Below are positions 26,868-36,475 of a DNA stretch of 64,000 nucleotides, one piece after another. Below the pieces are notes generated by a model, which was not told where the DNA came from, searched no databases, and worked only from the letters and a program-made list of their open reading frames with translations. Origin of the DNA: an uncultured Gammaproteobacteria bacterium (GTDB lineage Bacteria > Pseudomonadota > Gammaproteobacteria > Pseudomonadales > Pseudohongiellaceae). Position 1 is the first letter of the stretch; every line of letters begins with the position of its first letter. The stretch covers positions 1-64,000 of the forward strand of contig CAJWVZ010000015.1 of the NCBI GenBank assembly GCA_913048385.1, given 5' to 3'. The position numbers and the translations under genes were made by a program.

Positions 26868-28832
26868 ATGGCAGGAAAATGGCAGCTCAGAGACAGGGAA
26901 GCAGAGAGAGCTCTTTTTTCGAGTCGTCTCTTTGTTGCTTCTGTTGTTTGCTTGATTCTATTTATTGTGTTGCTGATCAATTTATTCAATCTGCAAGTAA
27001 TCCAACACGAGTATTTTTCTTCGCGAGCGGACGGCAATAGGCTTCACTCCCAGTATGTCGCGCCATCGAGGGGTTTGATCTACGATTCATCGGGAGCTCT
27101 TCTGGCAGATAACCAACCGATATTTAATCTTACAGTTGTCCGTGAACAGGTCCCGGATCTTGACGCAGCGCTTACTTTAGTTGGTGAGTTGATCGATTTG
27201 AGTATGGAAGATCTGACAAATTTTAAAACACGATCCGAGAGGAATCGAGTGCCTTTTGCTTCAGTTCCGCTTCGTTACGTTCTGACTGAGGAGGAAAAAG
27301 CTCGTATTGCCGTAAATGGTCACCTGCTTTCTGGATTTAGTATTGAGTCTCAATTTGTACGCCATTACCCTTTTGGAAAATTAAATGCACACTCTCTTGG
27401 CTACGTCGCTGAAATTAACCAATCCGAATTGGACGATTTTGATGAGGCTCGACGCGAGAGCTATGGCGGCAGTAATCACATTGGTAAAACGGGTATAGAG
27501 AGAACGTATGAAGAATTACTGCATGGACAGGTCGGTTATGAGATTGTTGAAAAAAATAATCGAGGGCAAGTTATGCGACGCCTCGATCGAACAGACCCTG
27601 TTGCCGGAGCCGACTTAACTTTATTTTTACAAAACCAATTACAGGCTACAGCCAGTCGGGCATTGGGAGGAAAGCGGGGAGCGGTCGTTGCTATTGAACC
27701 ATCCACGGGGGGAATTTTAGCAATGATCAGCGAGCCAGGTTTTGATCCTAACCTCTTCGTCACTGGCATAGGTAGGGCTGAATACGCACAATTAGTGACC
27801 GATGAGATCAATACTCCTTTATTTGATCGGTCAACCAACCCTTATCCACCAGCCTCGACCGTAAAACCTTTTATTGGTCTTGGTGGGCTGGCCCTCGGAG
27901 TTATCGATAAAGATTTTACGATCGATGACCCGGGTTATTTTCATTTGCCAGGAGTTAGCTATAGGTGGAATGACTACACAATGCGAACTGCAATAGGCGG
28001 CGGTCACGGGTTAACTGATCTGAGAAAAGCAATTTATCAATCTTGTGACACTTTTTTTTATGACTTGGGCAACCGAATGGGCATTGAGAAAATACATGAT
28101 TTTATGTCGCTTTTTGGGTTTGGTCGAAGTCTTGCTCTGGATATTCCGTATGCTAGAACTGGGGTATTACCATCGAGAGATTGGAAAAGCCAAGCGCGGA
28201 GCGAGCCTTGGTATCCTGGAGACACTATAAACTCATCCATTGGGCAAGGTTATATGTGGGCCACGCCATTACAGTTAGCAACAGCTACCGCAATTCTTGC
28301 AAACCGAGGTGGGGTTGTTGCACCCCGCATGCTGAAGGCAATTGATGGAGTTATTTACTCTCCTTCTACAGAAGAATCAGTTTCGCCTCTTAAAATCGGA
28401 GAAGATCATTTGAGCTATGTTGAAGATGCGATGACAATGGTTGTGCACCGACCGTTTTCAGATGTTTTTCGTGATTATGGTACAGCGTTCGAAGCAATAG
28501 CGATGACCGATCCAGAGATGGAGTATAAAATTGCTGGGAAGTCTGGTTCAGCTCAGGTCGTCGGTATTGCTCAGGAAATTCTTCAGAGCTCTGACATAGA
28601 TACTTCTGATTTAAACAAGGATCATGCTCTGTTCATAGCGTATGGCCCTGCGCAACATCCCACTATAGATCCACAAATTGCTGTCGCTGTGTTTGTGGAA
28701 AATGGAGAGCACGGTAGCAGTGTCGCGGGACCAATAGCAAAGGCTGTCATAGATGAGTATCTGTTAGATATTCTGAGCATTGATTTTGCAAGCATTGATG
28801 ATTCCTTGGCAGAAGAGCTGAGCCAGCGATAA
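26868..28832 (+). CDS. mrdA: Penicillin-binding protein 2 (elongasome transpeptidase)
   Basis: Product of 654 residues: short cytoplasmic N-terminus, one membrane anchor (about 20-45), pedestal domain starting at APSRGLIYD, and the transpeptidase domain. The active-site S330 (in STVKPF) with K333, and KSG at 558-560 (GKSGSAQV) are present. SIGQGYMWATPLQLA is also typical. It cross-links lateral-wall peptidoglycan with RodA. The frame is open from a TTG at 26802, but ATG at 26868 gives the family start MAGKWQLRDRE. It lies upstream of rodA in the rod-shape operon, implying a rod cell. Confidence 0.96.
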   Translation: MAGKWQLRDREAERALFSSRLFVASVVCLILFIVLLINLFNLQVIQHEYFSSRADGNRLHSQYVAPSRGLIYDSSGALLADNQPIFNLTVVREQVPDLDAALTLVGELIDLSMEDLTNFKTRSERNRVPFASVPLRYVLTEEEKARIAVNGHLLSGFSIESQFVRHYPFGKLNAHSLGYVAEINQSELDDFDEARRESYGGSNHIGKTGIERTYEELLHGQVGYEIVEKNNRGQVMRRLDRTDPVAGADLTLFLQNQLQATASRALGGKRGAVVAIEPSTGGILAMISEPGFDPNLFVTGIGRAEYAQLVTDEINTPLFDRSTNPYPPASTVKPFIGLGGLALGVIDKDFTIDDPGYFHLPGVSYRWNDYTMRTAIGGGHGLTDLRKAIYQSCDTFFYDLGNRMGIEKIHDFMSLFGFGRSLALDIPYARTGVLPSRDWKSQARSEPWYPGDTINSSIGQGYMWATPLQLATATAILANRGGVVAPRMLKAIDGVIYSPSTEESVSPLKIGEDHLSYVEDAMTMVVHRPFSDVFRDYGTAFEAIAMTDPEMEYKIAGKSGSAQVVGIAQEILQSSDIDTSDLNKDHALFIAYGPAQHPTIDPQIAVAVFVENGEHGSSVAGPIAKAVIDEYLLDILSIDFASIDDSLAEELSQR

Positions 28833-28857
28833 GAGACTCATAATCAACTTGGGCCTG

Positions 28858-28874
28858 AAGCCTAGGCTTTTTTT
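28858..28874 (+). terminator. Possible weak terminator between mrdA and rodA
   Basis: The 12-base palindrome AAGCCTAGGCTT at 28858-28869 runs into a T-stretch ending at 28874. As a hairpin it has a stem of only four or five base pairs, so at most partial termination is expected within the operon. Confidence 0.25.
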
Positions 28875-28896
28875 AGCTCAATATGTAGGTGTTTAA

Positions 28897-30045
28897 GTGA
28901 TCGCTAAAGATTTCGTTCGACAAGCGAAAGACCCTTTTGGGTACAGCTCGCAAAATGTAAATTGGTGGAACGCTTTGCATATAGATCCACCATTGCTGAT
29001 CAGCGTTTTGTTATTGTGTGGCTTCGGTCTTTTCGTATTGTTTAGTGCTAGTGGAAACGACCTTGATACTGTCCGCCGTCAAGCTTTTACGATGTTTTTG
29101 GGTTTGGTCGTAATGTTTTCAGTGGCCCAGCTCCCAGCCTCTTCTTTTCGAAGATGGACGCCCTCAATATATTTTTTCGGTATTGGGTTGTTAATAGTTG
29201 TCTTGTTGATTGGGATTGAGACTAATGGAGCGAAGAGTTGGCTCGCTCTACCTGGATTACCGAGCTTTCAACCTTCGGAGTTGATGAAGTTTGTTGTGCC
29301 GATGAGCGTTGCTTGGCACCTTGGGAGCAGGCCCATTCCGCCAAAGTTTAGACATGTTTTTTGGTCTTGCGTAATCATCGCCTTACCGTCCCTACTTGTG
29401 GTTTTGCAAAACGACATGGGGACAGCTCTGATGATAATAATGTCAGGAGTTTTTGTGATTCTCCTTGCTGGAGTAAAGTGGAAATTGGTTATTGCTTCAA
29501 TTTTTGCGGTTATTCTCGCGTCTCCTGCTTGGTATCTATTTGTTGCTCTTCCTCATCAGAAGAACAGAATACTTACTTTTTTTGATCCATACAGAGATCC
29601 AACTGGGGCTGGGTATAACATTATTCAATCGCAGATAGCGATTGGGTCCGGCGGAGTTTATGGGAAAGGATATGGTAATGGGGCTCAGTCGCACCTGGAC
29701 TTTATTCCCGAAAGCAACACAGATTTTATCATGGCGGTTTTGGCAGAGGAATTTGGCTTGCTTGGTGTCGCAGTGCTTATATTCTTGTACTTGTCTGTCC
29801 TTATTCGAGCTGGATACATATCTTTGAGAGCTCGAGATAGTTTCGGGCGCTTACTGGCGGGCAGTATCTCTTTAGTCTTTTTTTTGTATATATTCGTTAA
29901 TATGGCGATGGTTTCAGGACTTCTCCCGGTTATCGGACTCCCTTTGCCTTTGGTCTCCCGAGGCGGAACTTCCGTGGTGACTCTATTTATTGGCTTTGGT
30001 CTTCTAATGTCAGTCCACACCCATAGTAAAACAGTCGTAATCTAA
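28897..30045 (+). CDS. rodA: Rod-shape glycosyltransferase RodA (SEDS family)
   Basis: Polytopic SEDS-family protein of 382 residues with about ten membrane segments. GAKSWLALPGLPSFQPSE, PNDMGTALMI-like QNDMGTALMI, and the late PLPLVSRGGTSVVTLF are family signatures; the catalytic Asp region is WLALPG...QPSELMK and the extracellular loop FDPYRDPTGAGYNIIQSQIAIGSGG. RodA polymerises lipid II into glycan strands with PBP2. It starts at GTG. In Pseudomonas a lytic transglycosylase (mltB) follows; here rlpA follows after 101 bases. Confidence 0.97.
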   Translation: MIAKDFVRQAKDPFGYSSQNVNWWNALHIDPPLLISVLLLCGFGLFVLFSASGNDLDTVRRQAFTMFLGLVVMFSVAQLPASSFRRWTPSIYFFGIGLLIVVLLIGIETNGAKSWLALPGLPSFQPSELMKFVVPMSVAWHLGSRPIPPKFRHVFWSCVIIALPSLLVVLQNDMGTALMIIMSGVFVILLAGVKWKLVIASIFAVILASPAWYLFVALPHQKNRILTFFDPYRDPTGAGYNIIQSQIAIGSGGVYGKGYGNGAQSHLDFIPESNTDFIMAVLAEEFGLLGVAVLIFLYLSVLIRAGYISLRARDSFGRLLAGSISLVFFLYIFVNMAMVSGLLPVIGLPLPLVSRGGTSVVTLFIGFGLLMSVHTHSKTVVI

Positions 30046-30146
30046 CTTAGATACTAAACGTTTTAGTAAAACTGACGCTAATCTAAGGGAGCTCTGTATG
30101 AAAAGGCAGAGTCTATTTTTTTAATCTCGCAGGAGGCTAGGGGATT

Positions 30147-31043
30147 ATGACGCGTGGCGCTGCGATTCAAACGACTTCTTGGTGGAAACGATTTTTCATC
30201 ATAGCGCTGATGATATTTCTAGAGGCTTGTCGGTCCTCGGCCCCTATGGTGAACAAGTCATCGAGCCCGCAAAACAGCCCAAACTCAGGCCGCTACAGTA
30301 TTGAGCAAGATAAAGCGCCTGGGCGCGCCGTTGATGTTTCTCGGATCGCTAATGTTATTCCAACTGTAATTGATCGGGGCTCTGCAGGAAATCCGCGATC
30401 GTATGAAATATTTGGAAAAACATATGAGGTAATGAAGTCAGAAGAGGGGTATGCGGAGACTGGAATTGCATCTTGGTACGGGGAAAAGTTCCATGGCCAC
30501 AAAACTTCCAACGGTGAGATCTTCGATATGTATGCTTTTTCTGCGGCTCATAAATCGTTGCCTATTCCTAGTTTTTTGCAGGTAACGAATTTAGATAATG
30601 ATCAGTCACTTGTGGTGCGGGTCAATGATCGGGGGCCATTTCATGGTGATCGCTTAATTGATTTGTCATATGCAGCGGCTTTGAAACTTGGCTATGCTGA
30701 TAGGGGAACAGCTCGGGTCGCCTTAAGATCGATAGTTGTTGACGTTGCAGAGAGCGGCGATAGTAGTGTGCAACCCAAGCCCCCTTCCATCAGATCAAGC
30801 TCCTCGGACAAAAAGTTTTTGCAAGTTGGGGCCTTTGCAAGCAGGGAGTCGGCTCTGAAACATGCGGCGGAGGTCGCGAGAGTGACCTCGAGAAGCCCCT
30901 CGATTAGCGCTATTAAGACAGCTACTGGACAAGTCTTACATCGTGTTCGAATTGGGCCTTTGCTTAATAACTTCGAGGCAACAGAGGTTAGCGATAGAGT
31001 GGTTGCTGCCGATTTGGGAAGTCCTTATATGATTATTGAATGA
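30147..31043 (+). CDS. rlpA: RlpA family lipoprotein (septal-ring lytic transglycosylase)
   Basis: Product of 298 residues. The N-terminus has a hydrophobic segment ending LEAC, a lipobox (cysteine about 27). A double-psi beta-barrel domain follows (about 105-195: GIASWYGEKFHGHKTSNGE, VRVNDRGPFHGDRLIDLS), containing the catalytic-type residues, then a linker and a C-terminal SPOR domain (about 225-298: FLQVGAFASRESALKHA) that binds denuded glycans at septa. RlpA cleaves glycan strands lacking stem peptides in Pseudomonas. Lipoprotein anchoring is inferred. AGGAGGCTAGGGGATT precedes the ATG. The DacA frame overlaps its end, but dacA probably starts later. Confidence 0.94.
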   Translation: MTRGAAIQTTSWWKRFFIIALMIFLEACRSSAPMVNKSSSPQNSPNSGRYSIEQDKAPGRAVDVSRIANVIPTVIDRGSAGNPRSYEIFGKTYEVMKSEEGYAETGIASWYGEKFHGHKTSNGEIFDMYAFSAAHKSLPIPSFLQVTNLDNDQSLVVRVNDRGPFHGDRLIDLSYAAALKLGYADRGTARVALRSIVVDVAESGDSSVQPKPPSIRSSSSDKKFLQVGAFASRESALKHAAEVARVTSRSPSISAIKTATGQVLHRVRIGPLLNNFEATEVSDRVVAADLGSPYMIIE

Positions 31044-31176
31044 CCTTTATCTTTACCTTTACCTTATGACAGAAACTATCTGGTTTATGACATTATTTAG
31101 CCAACTTTTTGTTATAGGATTTTTGGTGAACCAATCAGTAAAACATAAAATATCACAAGACAAAGATGGATTCGGT

Positions 31177-32406
31177 ATGAAAGTTTTTTATAAAAATCTC
31201 CCTCGCTCAGATTTCAAGTCAGCGCTCAGCAACAAACTTACAATAAATAGTTATTTAAAGTTATTTTCGTTAGTGACTTTGTTCGTATCCCAGTCTGGGT
31301 TTTCCGCGCCAGCGATCATTCCTCGTGCTCCAGAAATTAATGCGACTAGTTACATTCTTCTGGATGCAAAAACTGGGCGGGTGATTGTTGAGGAAAATGC
31401 TGACGAGGCGTTGCCGCCGGCGAGCCTGACCAAAATTATGACATCTTATATCGCAATTGAAGAGATTATGAACGACCGTTTGCGGTTGGACGATCCGGTT
31501 CATATAAGTGAAAAGGCCTGGCGGATGGAGGGTTCTAAGACATTTGTAGGTGTTGATACGCAAGTTCAAGCAGAGGATTTGTTGAGGGGAATTATAATTC
31601 AATCTGGGAATGATGCGAGTGTGGCAATAGCTGAACACATAGCCGGTAGTGAGGAAGCTTTTGCCGACATGATGAACCAGTATGCAGAGGCTCTGGGTTT
31701 AGAACAATCCTTTTTTATGAACGCCAGTGGTCTGGATACCGAGCTTTACTACAATACGATGTCAGCACGCGATTTATCGATTTTAGCGAGAGAGACCATT
31801 AATCGTCATGCTGATTTCTATCCGATGTATGCTGAACGTGAATTTACCTACAATGGTATTACTCAACCAAATCGAAATACACTGTTGTTTAGAGATCGTA
31901 ACGTAGATGGAATGAAAACAGGATGGACAGATGCTGCTGGATATTGCCTGGTTGCTTCCGCGGAACGTGACGGGATGAGGTTGATATCAGTAGTCATGGG
32001 TACTGCTAGCGAGCAGGCTCGAGCAGTTGAGACGCAAAAGCTTTTTACGTACGGGTTTCGTTATTTTCAAACTTACAAACTTTACGATTCAGCGCAAGTT
32101 CTGACCAACTTGCCTGTCTCATACGGTGAAAAAAATGCTGTTGATTTGGGTATCGAAGAAGAGGCATACATTACTATTCCGCGCGGGCAGAGTGAAAACT
32201 TAGACGCATCGATTGAGATAAGTGAGACAATTGAAGCGCCACTGAGTTATGGAGAAGTGATGGGTGTCGTAAATGTAAGATTAAATGACGATTTGTTATA
32301 TGCTGCAGAAGTGGTGGCTATGGAAGATGTGCCTCGAGGAAACCTTCTAAAGAGATTTATCGATTGGATAACTCTGTTATTCTCCGGTTTTTTTCAGAGT
32401 AATTGA
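31177..32406 (+). CDS. dacA: D-alanyl-D-alanine carboxypeptidase (PBP5/6 family)
   Basis: Product of 409 residues. A cleavable signal sequence (about 25-46, ending FSA) is followed by the S11 peptidase domain with S83-x-x-K86 (ASLTK), S143-G-N (QSGND) and K247-T-G (MKTGW). A C-terminal beta domain and an amphipathic end helix (LLKRFIDWITLLFSGFF) for membrane attachment complete the PBP5 layout. It removes the terminal D-Ala from pentapeptides. The frame is open from 31036, overlapping rlpA, but ATG at 31177 gives a plausible signal peptide; no strong ribosome-binding site decides. Confidence 0.94.
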   Translation: MKVFYKNLPRSDFKSALSNKLTINSYLKLFSLVTLFVSQSGFSAPAIIPRAPEINATSYILLDAKTGRVIVEENADEALPPASLTKIMTSYIAIEEIMNDRLRLDDPVHISEKAWRMEGSKTFVGVDTQVQAEDLLRGIIIQSGNDASVAIAEHIAGSEEAFADMMNQYAEALGLEQSFFMNASGLDTELYYNTMSARDLSILARETINRHADFYPMYAEREFTYNGITQPNRNTLLFRDRNVDGMKTGWTDAAGYCLVASAERDGMRLISVVMGTASEQARAVETQKLFTYGFRYFQTYKLYDSAQVLTNLPVSYGEKNAVDLGIEEEAYITIPRGQSENLDASIEISETIEAPLSYGEVMGVVNVRLNDDLLYAAEVVAMEDVPRGNLLKRFIDWITLLFSGFFQSN

Positions 32407-32708
32407 TGAGTAAAGATGTAAACGACGAAAAAGAAAATCGCGAGTCAGGGCAGGTTCCTAAAATTGAGTTTCCGTGTCTTTATCCAATTAAAGTGATCGG
32501 GGTAAGTGTGCCTGGCTTTCACGAGTCTGTTTTAAAGGCAGTGGAGAGGCATACAGGGGGCATTAGTGACGAGCTGGTCAAGTCAAAGCCGAGTAAGAAT
32601 GAAAATTACGTCTCGATACAGATCACTATTGCTGCCGTGAGTGTGGTTCAGCTGGAATCTATTTTTATAGACTTAAAAAAAATTGAGCAAGTGAAGATGG
32701 TGCTTTGA
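32406..32708 (+). CDS. ybeD: YbeD family (DUF493) protein
   Basis: Product of 100 residues. EFPCLYPIKVIGVSVPGFHESVLKAVERH and the pattern KSKNENY-VSIQITI (here KPSKNENYVSIQITI) match YbeD/DUF493, a small ACT-like fold of unknown function always found near lipB. The ATG overlaps the dacA stop by one base (TGATG). The N-terminus (first 18 residues) is acidic and polar. It ends one base before the lipB GTG, so dacA-ybeD-lipB are tightly coupled. Confidence 0.93.
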   Translation: MSKDVNDEKENRESGQVPKIEFPCLYPIKVIGVSVPGFHESVLKAVERHTGGISDELVKSKPSKNENYVSIQITIAAVSVVQLESIFIDLKKIEQVKMVL

Positions 32709-32709
32709 A

Positions 32710-33405
32710 GTGCTGTTTAATCAATATCCTTGGTTTCAAGCAAAACCTCATATAAGAGCGAAAAATATTCCACCATTAAAATTACGCGAGTTGGGATTAC
32801 AAGACTATAAGCCTATTTGGGATGCTATGCGTTACTTGGTGGAAAACGCCGATGATGGGCGCTCAGACGAGGTTTGGTTGCTGAGTCACAAACCTGTCTA
32901 TACTTTAGGCCAAGCCGCTGATTTGTCACATGTGATCGATCCACGTGAAATTCCCGTCATCAAAATTGATAGGGGGGGGCAAGTCACCTATCACGGTCCT
33001 GGCCAGATTGTGGGATATCTATTGATAAACGTAAGACGTCGCTGTTTTGGGGTAAGAGAAATTGTTAGTTTGATAGAGGTGGTTTTGATTGAGACGTTGA
33101 AAGAATTTGGTATCTGCGCAGCTACCAAAAAGAATGCTCCCGGAGTTTATGTCAATGATGCTAAGATAGGGTCTTTGGGCCTTCGTGTCAGAAATGGTTG
33201 GTGTTATCACGGGTTATCTTTAAACGTGAACATGAATACCGAACCGTTTTTAAGGATAAATCCTTGTGGGTTCGAGGGTCTTGAGGTTACGCAGGTTTGT
33301 GATTTGGTGGCGGAGCGAGAGAATCTATTCCGCCAAGTTCAAGAAGTTTTATCTCAAAAGTTACTGAGAGCCTTGGGATATGAATCCAAAATAAGCAGGA
33401 AGTAA
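32710..33405 (+). CDS. lipB: Octanoyl-(acyl-carrier-protein):protein N-octanoyltransferase
   Basis: Product of 231 residues, slightly longer than the E. coli enzyme. RGGQVTYHGPGQIVGYLLI, the lysine in AKIGSLGLRV and NPCGFEGLEVTQ with the acyl-accepting cysteine are all present, so the Lys/Cys catalytic pair is complete. It moves octanoyl from ACP to apo-E2 lipoyl domains; the E2 fragment at the window start would be one target. Start is GTG one base after the ybeD stop. Confidence 0.96.
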   Translation: MLFNQYPWFQAKPHIRAKNIPPLKLRELGLQDYKPIWDAMRYLVENADDGRSDEVWLLSHKPVYTLGQAADLSHVIDPREIPVIKIDRGGQVTYHGPGQIVGYLLINVRRRCFGVREIVSLIEVVLIETLKEFGICAATKKNAPGVYVNDAKIGSLGLRVRNGWCYHGLSLNVNMNTEPFLRINPCGFEGLEVTQVCDLVAERENLFRQVQEVLSQKLLRALGYESKISRK

Positions 33406-33470
33406 GCGAGGTATGAAAACTGAGTGAGATTTTCGTGGTAAATCTTTTGTTTTAATAGACAGGGTCGGTG

Positions 33471-34442
33471 ATGACAGAAAGAGTTAGAAGAAACGTTCTC
33501 GTGGCAGGAGAGAAGCTTAGAGGTGCTGACAAGGTTCGCCGCATTCCCGTAAAAGTCATTCCTTCCGTTGAGCTGCCCACTAAGCCACCTTGGATAAGAG
33601 TAAAAATACCAACGTCTGCGAAAATAAATCACATTAAGAAGACGCTTCGGACTTATAAGCTGGCATCAGTCTGCGAAGAGGCCTCGTGTCCTAACTTGGG
33701 AGAGTGTTTTAGTAACGGTACTGCTACGTTTATGATAATGGGCGAAATCTGTACTCGACGTTGTCCTTTTTGTGATGTCGGGCATGGTAAACCCAATGAG
33801 TTAGACTCGAATGAGCCTCGTGAACTTGCTCGAGCAATCAAGGAAATGGGTTTGACGTATGTCGTAATAACATCAGTCGATCGTGATGATTTAAAAGACA
33901 GCGGTGCAGCACACTTTGCAGCATGCATAAAAGAAACCCGTAAATATAATCCGGATATCAAAGTCGAGGTGCTTGTTCCTGATTTCCGAGGCCGAATGCG
34001 AATAGCCTTGGAGATACTTAAGCAAACTCCGCCCGATGTTTTTAATCATAATCTTGAGACAGTACCGAGACTTTATAAAAAAGCACGGCCTGGTGCCGAT
34101 TACCAATGGTCCTTAGATCTATTGGAAAAATATAAAGCGCTGAGGCCAGAGGTTATAACTAAGTCGGGAATTATGTTGGGTTTAGGAGAGACATTTGAGG
34201 AAGTGAAAGAAGTTTTGACCGATTTGAGGACTCATTCTGTTGACATGATCACGCTGGGTCAATACTTGCAGCCAAGTAAAGATCATTTAAAGGTGGAAAG
34301 ATTTGTTCATCCCAGTGAATTTGAGAAGCTACGTCGTTACGGTGAGGATTTAGGATTTTCTCATGTCGCTAGCGGGCCCTTAGTCAGATCTTCGTATCAT
34401 GCCGACAAACAAGCTCAGGGGAAACAAGGGCTTTTTGGTTAG
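33471..34442 (+). CDS. lipA: Lipoyl synthase
   Basis: Radical-SAM enzyme of 323 residues. The auxiliary cluster cysteines C68, C73 and C79 ([12 protein letters not shown]) and the SAM cluster cysteines C94, C98, C101 (CTRRCPFC) are intact, and the [10 protein letters not shown] end with the serine ligand is present. It inserts two sulfur atoms into octanoyl-lysine. A GTG directly precedes the ATG at 33471, which has AGGG six bases upstream. The gene is 65 bases behind lipB and ends the conserved block. Confidence 0.98.
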   Translation: MTERVRRNVLVAGEKLRGADKVRRIPVKVIPSVELPTKPPWIRVKIPTSAKINHIKKTLRTYKLASVCEEASCPNLGECFSNGTATFMIMGEICTRRCPFCDVGHGKPNELDSNEPRELARAIKEMGLTYVVITSVDRDDLKDSGAAHFAACIKETRKYNPDIKVEVLVPDFRGRMRIALEILKQTPPDVFNHNLETVPRLYKKARPGADYQWSLDLLEKYKALRPEVITKSGIMLGLGETFEEVKEVLTDLRTHSVDMITLGQYLQPSKDHLKVERFVHPSEFEKLRRYGEDLGFSHVASGPLVRSSYHADKQAQGKQGLFG

Positions 34443-34481
34443 TTTCCGATTAGATGGATATCTTAGTAAAATATTCCTGCA

Positions 34482-35228
34482 ATGAAATCTCCTATAAGTA
34501 AATCTCTCGCTCTAGCTTTGATTCCATTGTTATTAACTGTGATGTCGGGGTTTACTTTCTGGCTGATTTTTTTTAATCAAGAAAGTTTTGGTAGCCTGGA
34601 GCTTGAGCTAAGAGTGACCATTTTTGGTTTGGGTTTATTTTCTTTATTTTTTGGTTTAGCAAAATTTGCATATAATAAACATAGCATCCGCATATTTTTA
34701 TTAAGTTTTTCCTCGTCTCTAATTGTCTTATTTTTTGTATTCTTCGTTTTCTTCTCTTATCGTGATGGCGGAGGTCTTTCTGCGAGAGAAATAAGTAGCC
34801 AGCTTGTCACCGACTCGTCTAGTAATGGGTATGTGGAGGTAGGATTCGGGTACCCTATTTACACCTTGCGGTTAAGAATAAAAAATGATGATCTTTTTAC
34901 AAGAAATATTGAAGTTTTTTTCAGAGTGTTTGATCAAAACGGAGAGGAGTATTTATATCGCGCCGTAAGGGACGATTTACAAAATAGCTCGCTCAGCGTT
35001 GAGTCAGCCGTTCGAGTAATTCTAAGCGAAAAATCTAATTTTTTGTTCAATCCGATTTCGATTGCTCCTCTCAGGGAAATAGAAGGAGATGTGGCTTTTG
35101 TAATCAGTAATGTTGATAACGGAGCTGATTTCACGCAGCAGTTTTCAGTTTCTCAGTCTAATGTGATTGAACTAAGGGATGAAATTTCTCAAGAATTAAT
35201 TCAAAAATTTACCGTAAACATAAAATAG
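34482..35228 (+). CDS. Membrane protein with C-terminal extracytoplasmic domain, unknown family
   Basis: I do not recognise the family. Three hydrophobic segments occupy about residues 9-32, 44-65 and 70-95, followed by a domain of about 145 residues with alternating hydrophobic strands (YVEVGFGYPIYTLRLRIKN, NIEVFFRVFDQNGEEY), suggesting a beta-sandwich outside the cytoplasm. No catalytic motif or lipobox is seen. The reading frame is preceded by TTCCTGCA with no good ribosome-binding site. It is the first gene of the non-conserved 6-kb block that follows lipA and is co-directional with lipA. Confidence 0.55.
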   Translation: MKSPISKSLALALIPLLLTVMSGFTFWLIFFNQESFGSLELELRVTIFGLGLFSLFFGLAKFAYNKHSIRIFLLSFSSSLIVLFFVFFVFFSYRDGGGLSAREISSQLVTDSSSNGYVEVGFGYPIYTLRLRIKNDDLFTRNIEVFFRVFDQNGEEYLYRAVRDDLQNSSLSVESAVRVILSEKSNFLFNPISIAPLREIEGDVAFVISNVDNGADFTQQFSVSQSNVIELRDEISQELIQKFTVNIK

Positions 35229-35264
35229 CCACAGGTTGGGTTCGGATGCACAATTTGAAGGAAG

Positions 35265-36473
35265 TTAATTAGTTTCAAAGATTAGTCTCCCTTGACCAAA
35301 AGATATGAGGACTAAAGGGAGTGCTGCTGATATTGTTACTGTAACGTAAAGTGCCCCGCTAATCTCTAGGAAAAAACTCAAAAATAGGAGACTAACGAGA
35401 CGGAAGGACTCAACATAAGGTGTTATTGGTTTAGCCTCAAGACTAATACCATGTGTGTATAGACTAAAAGCTAAAAAGCCTATGAAAAGAAGTGTCTGGA
35501 TATAGTCAAACTCAGAAACAATTGATGGTGCTAATAGCGATAGCGTTACGGTTATAAAAAATTGCGACAAAATGTATGATTTTGTGGATAGCTTGAGCTC
35601 TGGATTAAATTTATTGTTTAAATCGCTTTGAATTGTCTGACCTGCGTTTTTGTTTCCACTTGGATTCCAGCCGGGTTTTTTGAACGCGAATTTTATCTTA
35701 TCCATCGGGTTTCGCGTGTTCTTTATGTCTGCAACGAGGTTCCAATATACATGTATATTAGCCCATAAGGGGTTCCAGCTATTGAGTGGCTTTCGTAGTC
35801 CGAATATAGGAATTTCCTCGATCAGTTCATTTTGGTAAGTGCCAAAAAAGCGGTCCCAGATAATAAAAACGCCGCCGTAATTTTTATCGACGTAGTCGTC
35901 ATTTCGCGCATGATGGACGCGATGGTTTGAGGGTGTAACCATGATCCATTCGAGAGGGCCCAATGTGGGCACATGCTGGGTATGGACCCAAAACTGGTAA
36001 ATAAGATTCATGCTAACAACTGTAAAAATTATTTCTGCAGGGAATCCAAGAAAAAAGAATGGGAGATAAAAGAGAAAACCATGAAAGTCGATACTTGTCT
36101 GACGAAGCGCTGTTCCTAAATTATAGTCTTCGCTTTGGTGATGAGAGACGTGAGAGCCCCAGAAGAGTGCTATTTCATGCCCCAGTCGATGCTTCCAATA
36201 ATAGGCAAAGTCATAGCCAACAAAGCAGGTTATCCAGGTCCAGGTCGATCGAACCGGCAGTTGCTCTAGTTGATAATTTGTGACGATAAAATCGTATATT
36301 AAGGAGGAAAAACCAATGACAGCAAAGCCTCGAAGCGTGCTAAGCGTTCCCATCGACAGACTGTTAATAGTATCGTTCACTCGATACGTATTGCGCCCGA
36401 CTACGAGACCATAAATGAACTCAAATAAGATGAGAATTAGGAAAAAGGGAACGGCGATTGCAATTAAGTCCAT
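35265..36473 (-). CDS. Sterol desaturase / fatty acid hydroxylase family membrane enzyme
   Basis: Membrane protein of 402 residues. The eight-histidine diiron motif is visible: HRLGH, HVSHHQSE, and NHRVHHARN, plus HTQHV between them, all within about residues 90-205. WDRFFGTYQNE directly after is typical of the family. It hydroxylates or desaturates a lipid; known relatives act on fatty acids, sterols or alkylglycerols, and the substrate cannot be told. The C-terminal 130 residues add four more hydrophobic segments beyond the catalytic part. It starts two bases after the stop of the Hsp70 gene, so they form one operon. Confidence 0.88.
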   Translation of the reverse strand: MDLIAIAVPFFLILILFEFIYGLVVGRNTYRVNDTINSLSMGTLSTLRGFAVIGFSSLIYDFIVTNYQLEQLPVRSTWTWITCFVGYDFAYYWKHRLGHEIALFWGSHVSHHQSEDYNLGTALRQTSIDFHGFLFYLPFFFLGFPAEIIFTVVSMNLIYQFWVHTQHVPTLGPLEWIMVTPSNHRVHHARNDDYVDKNYGGVFIIWDRFFGTYQNELIEEIPIFGLRKPLNSWNPLWANIHVYWNLVADIKNTRNPMDKIKFAFKKPGWNPSGNKNAGQTIQSDLNNKFNPELKLSTKSYILSQFFITVTLSLLAPSIVSEFDYIQTLLFIGFLAFSLYTHGISLEAKPITPYVESFRLVSLLFLSFFLEISGALYVTVTISAALPLVLISFGQGRLIFETN

Positions 36474-36475
36474 CT

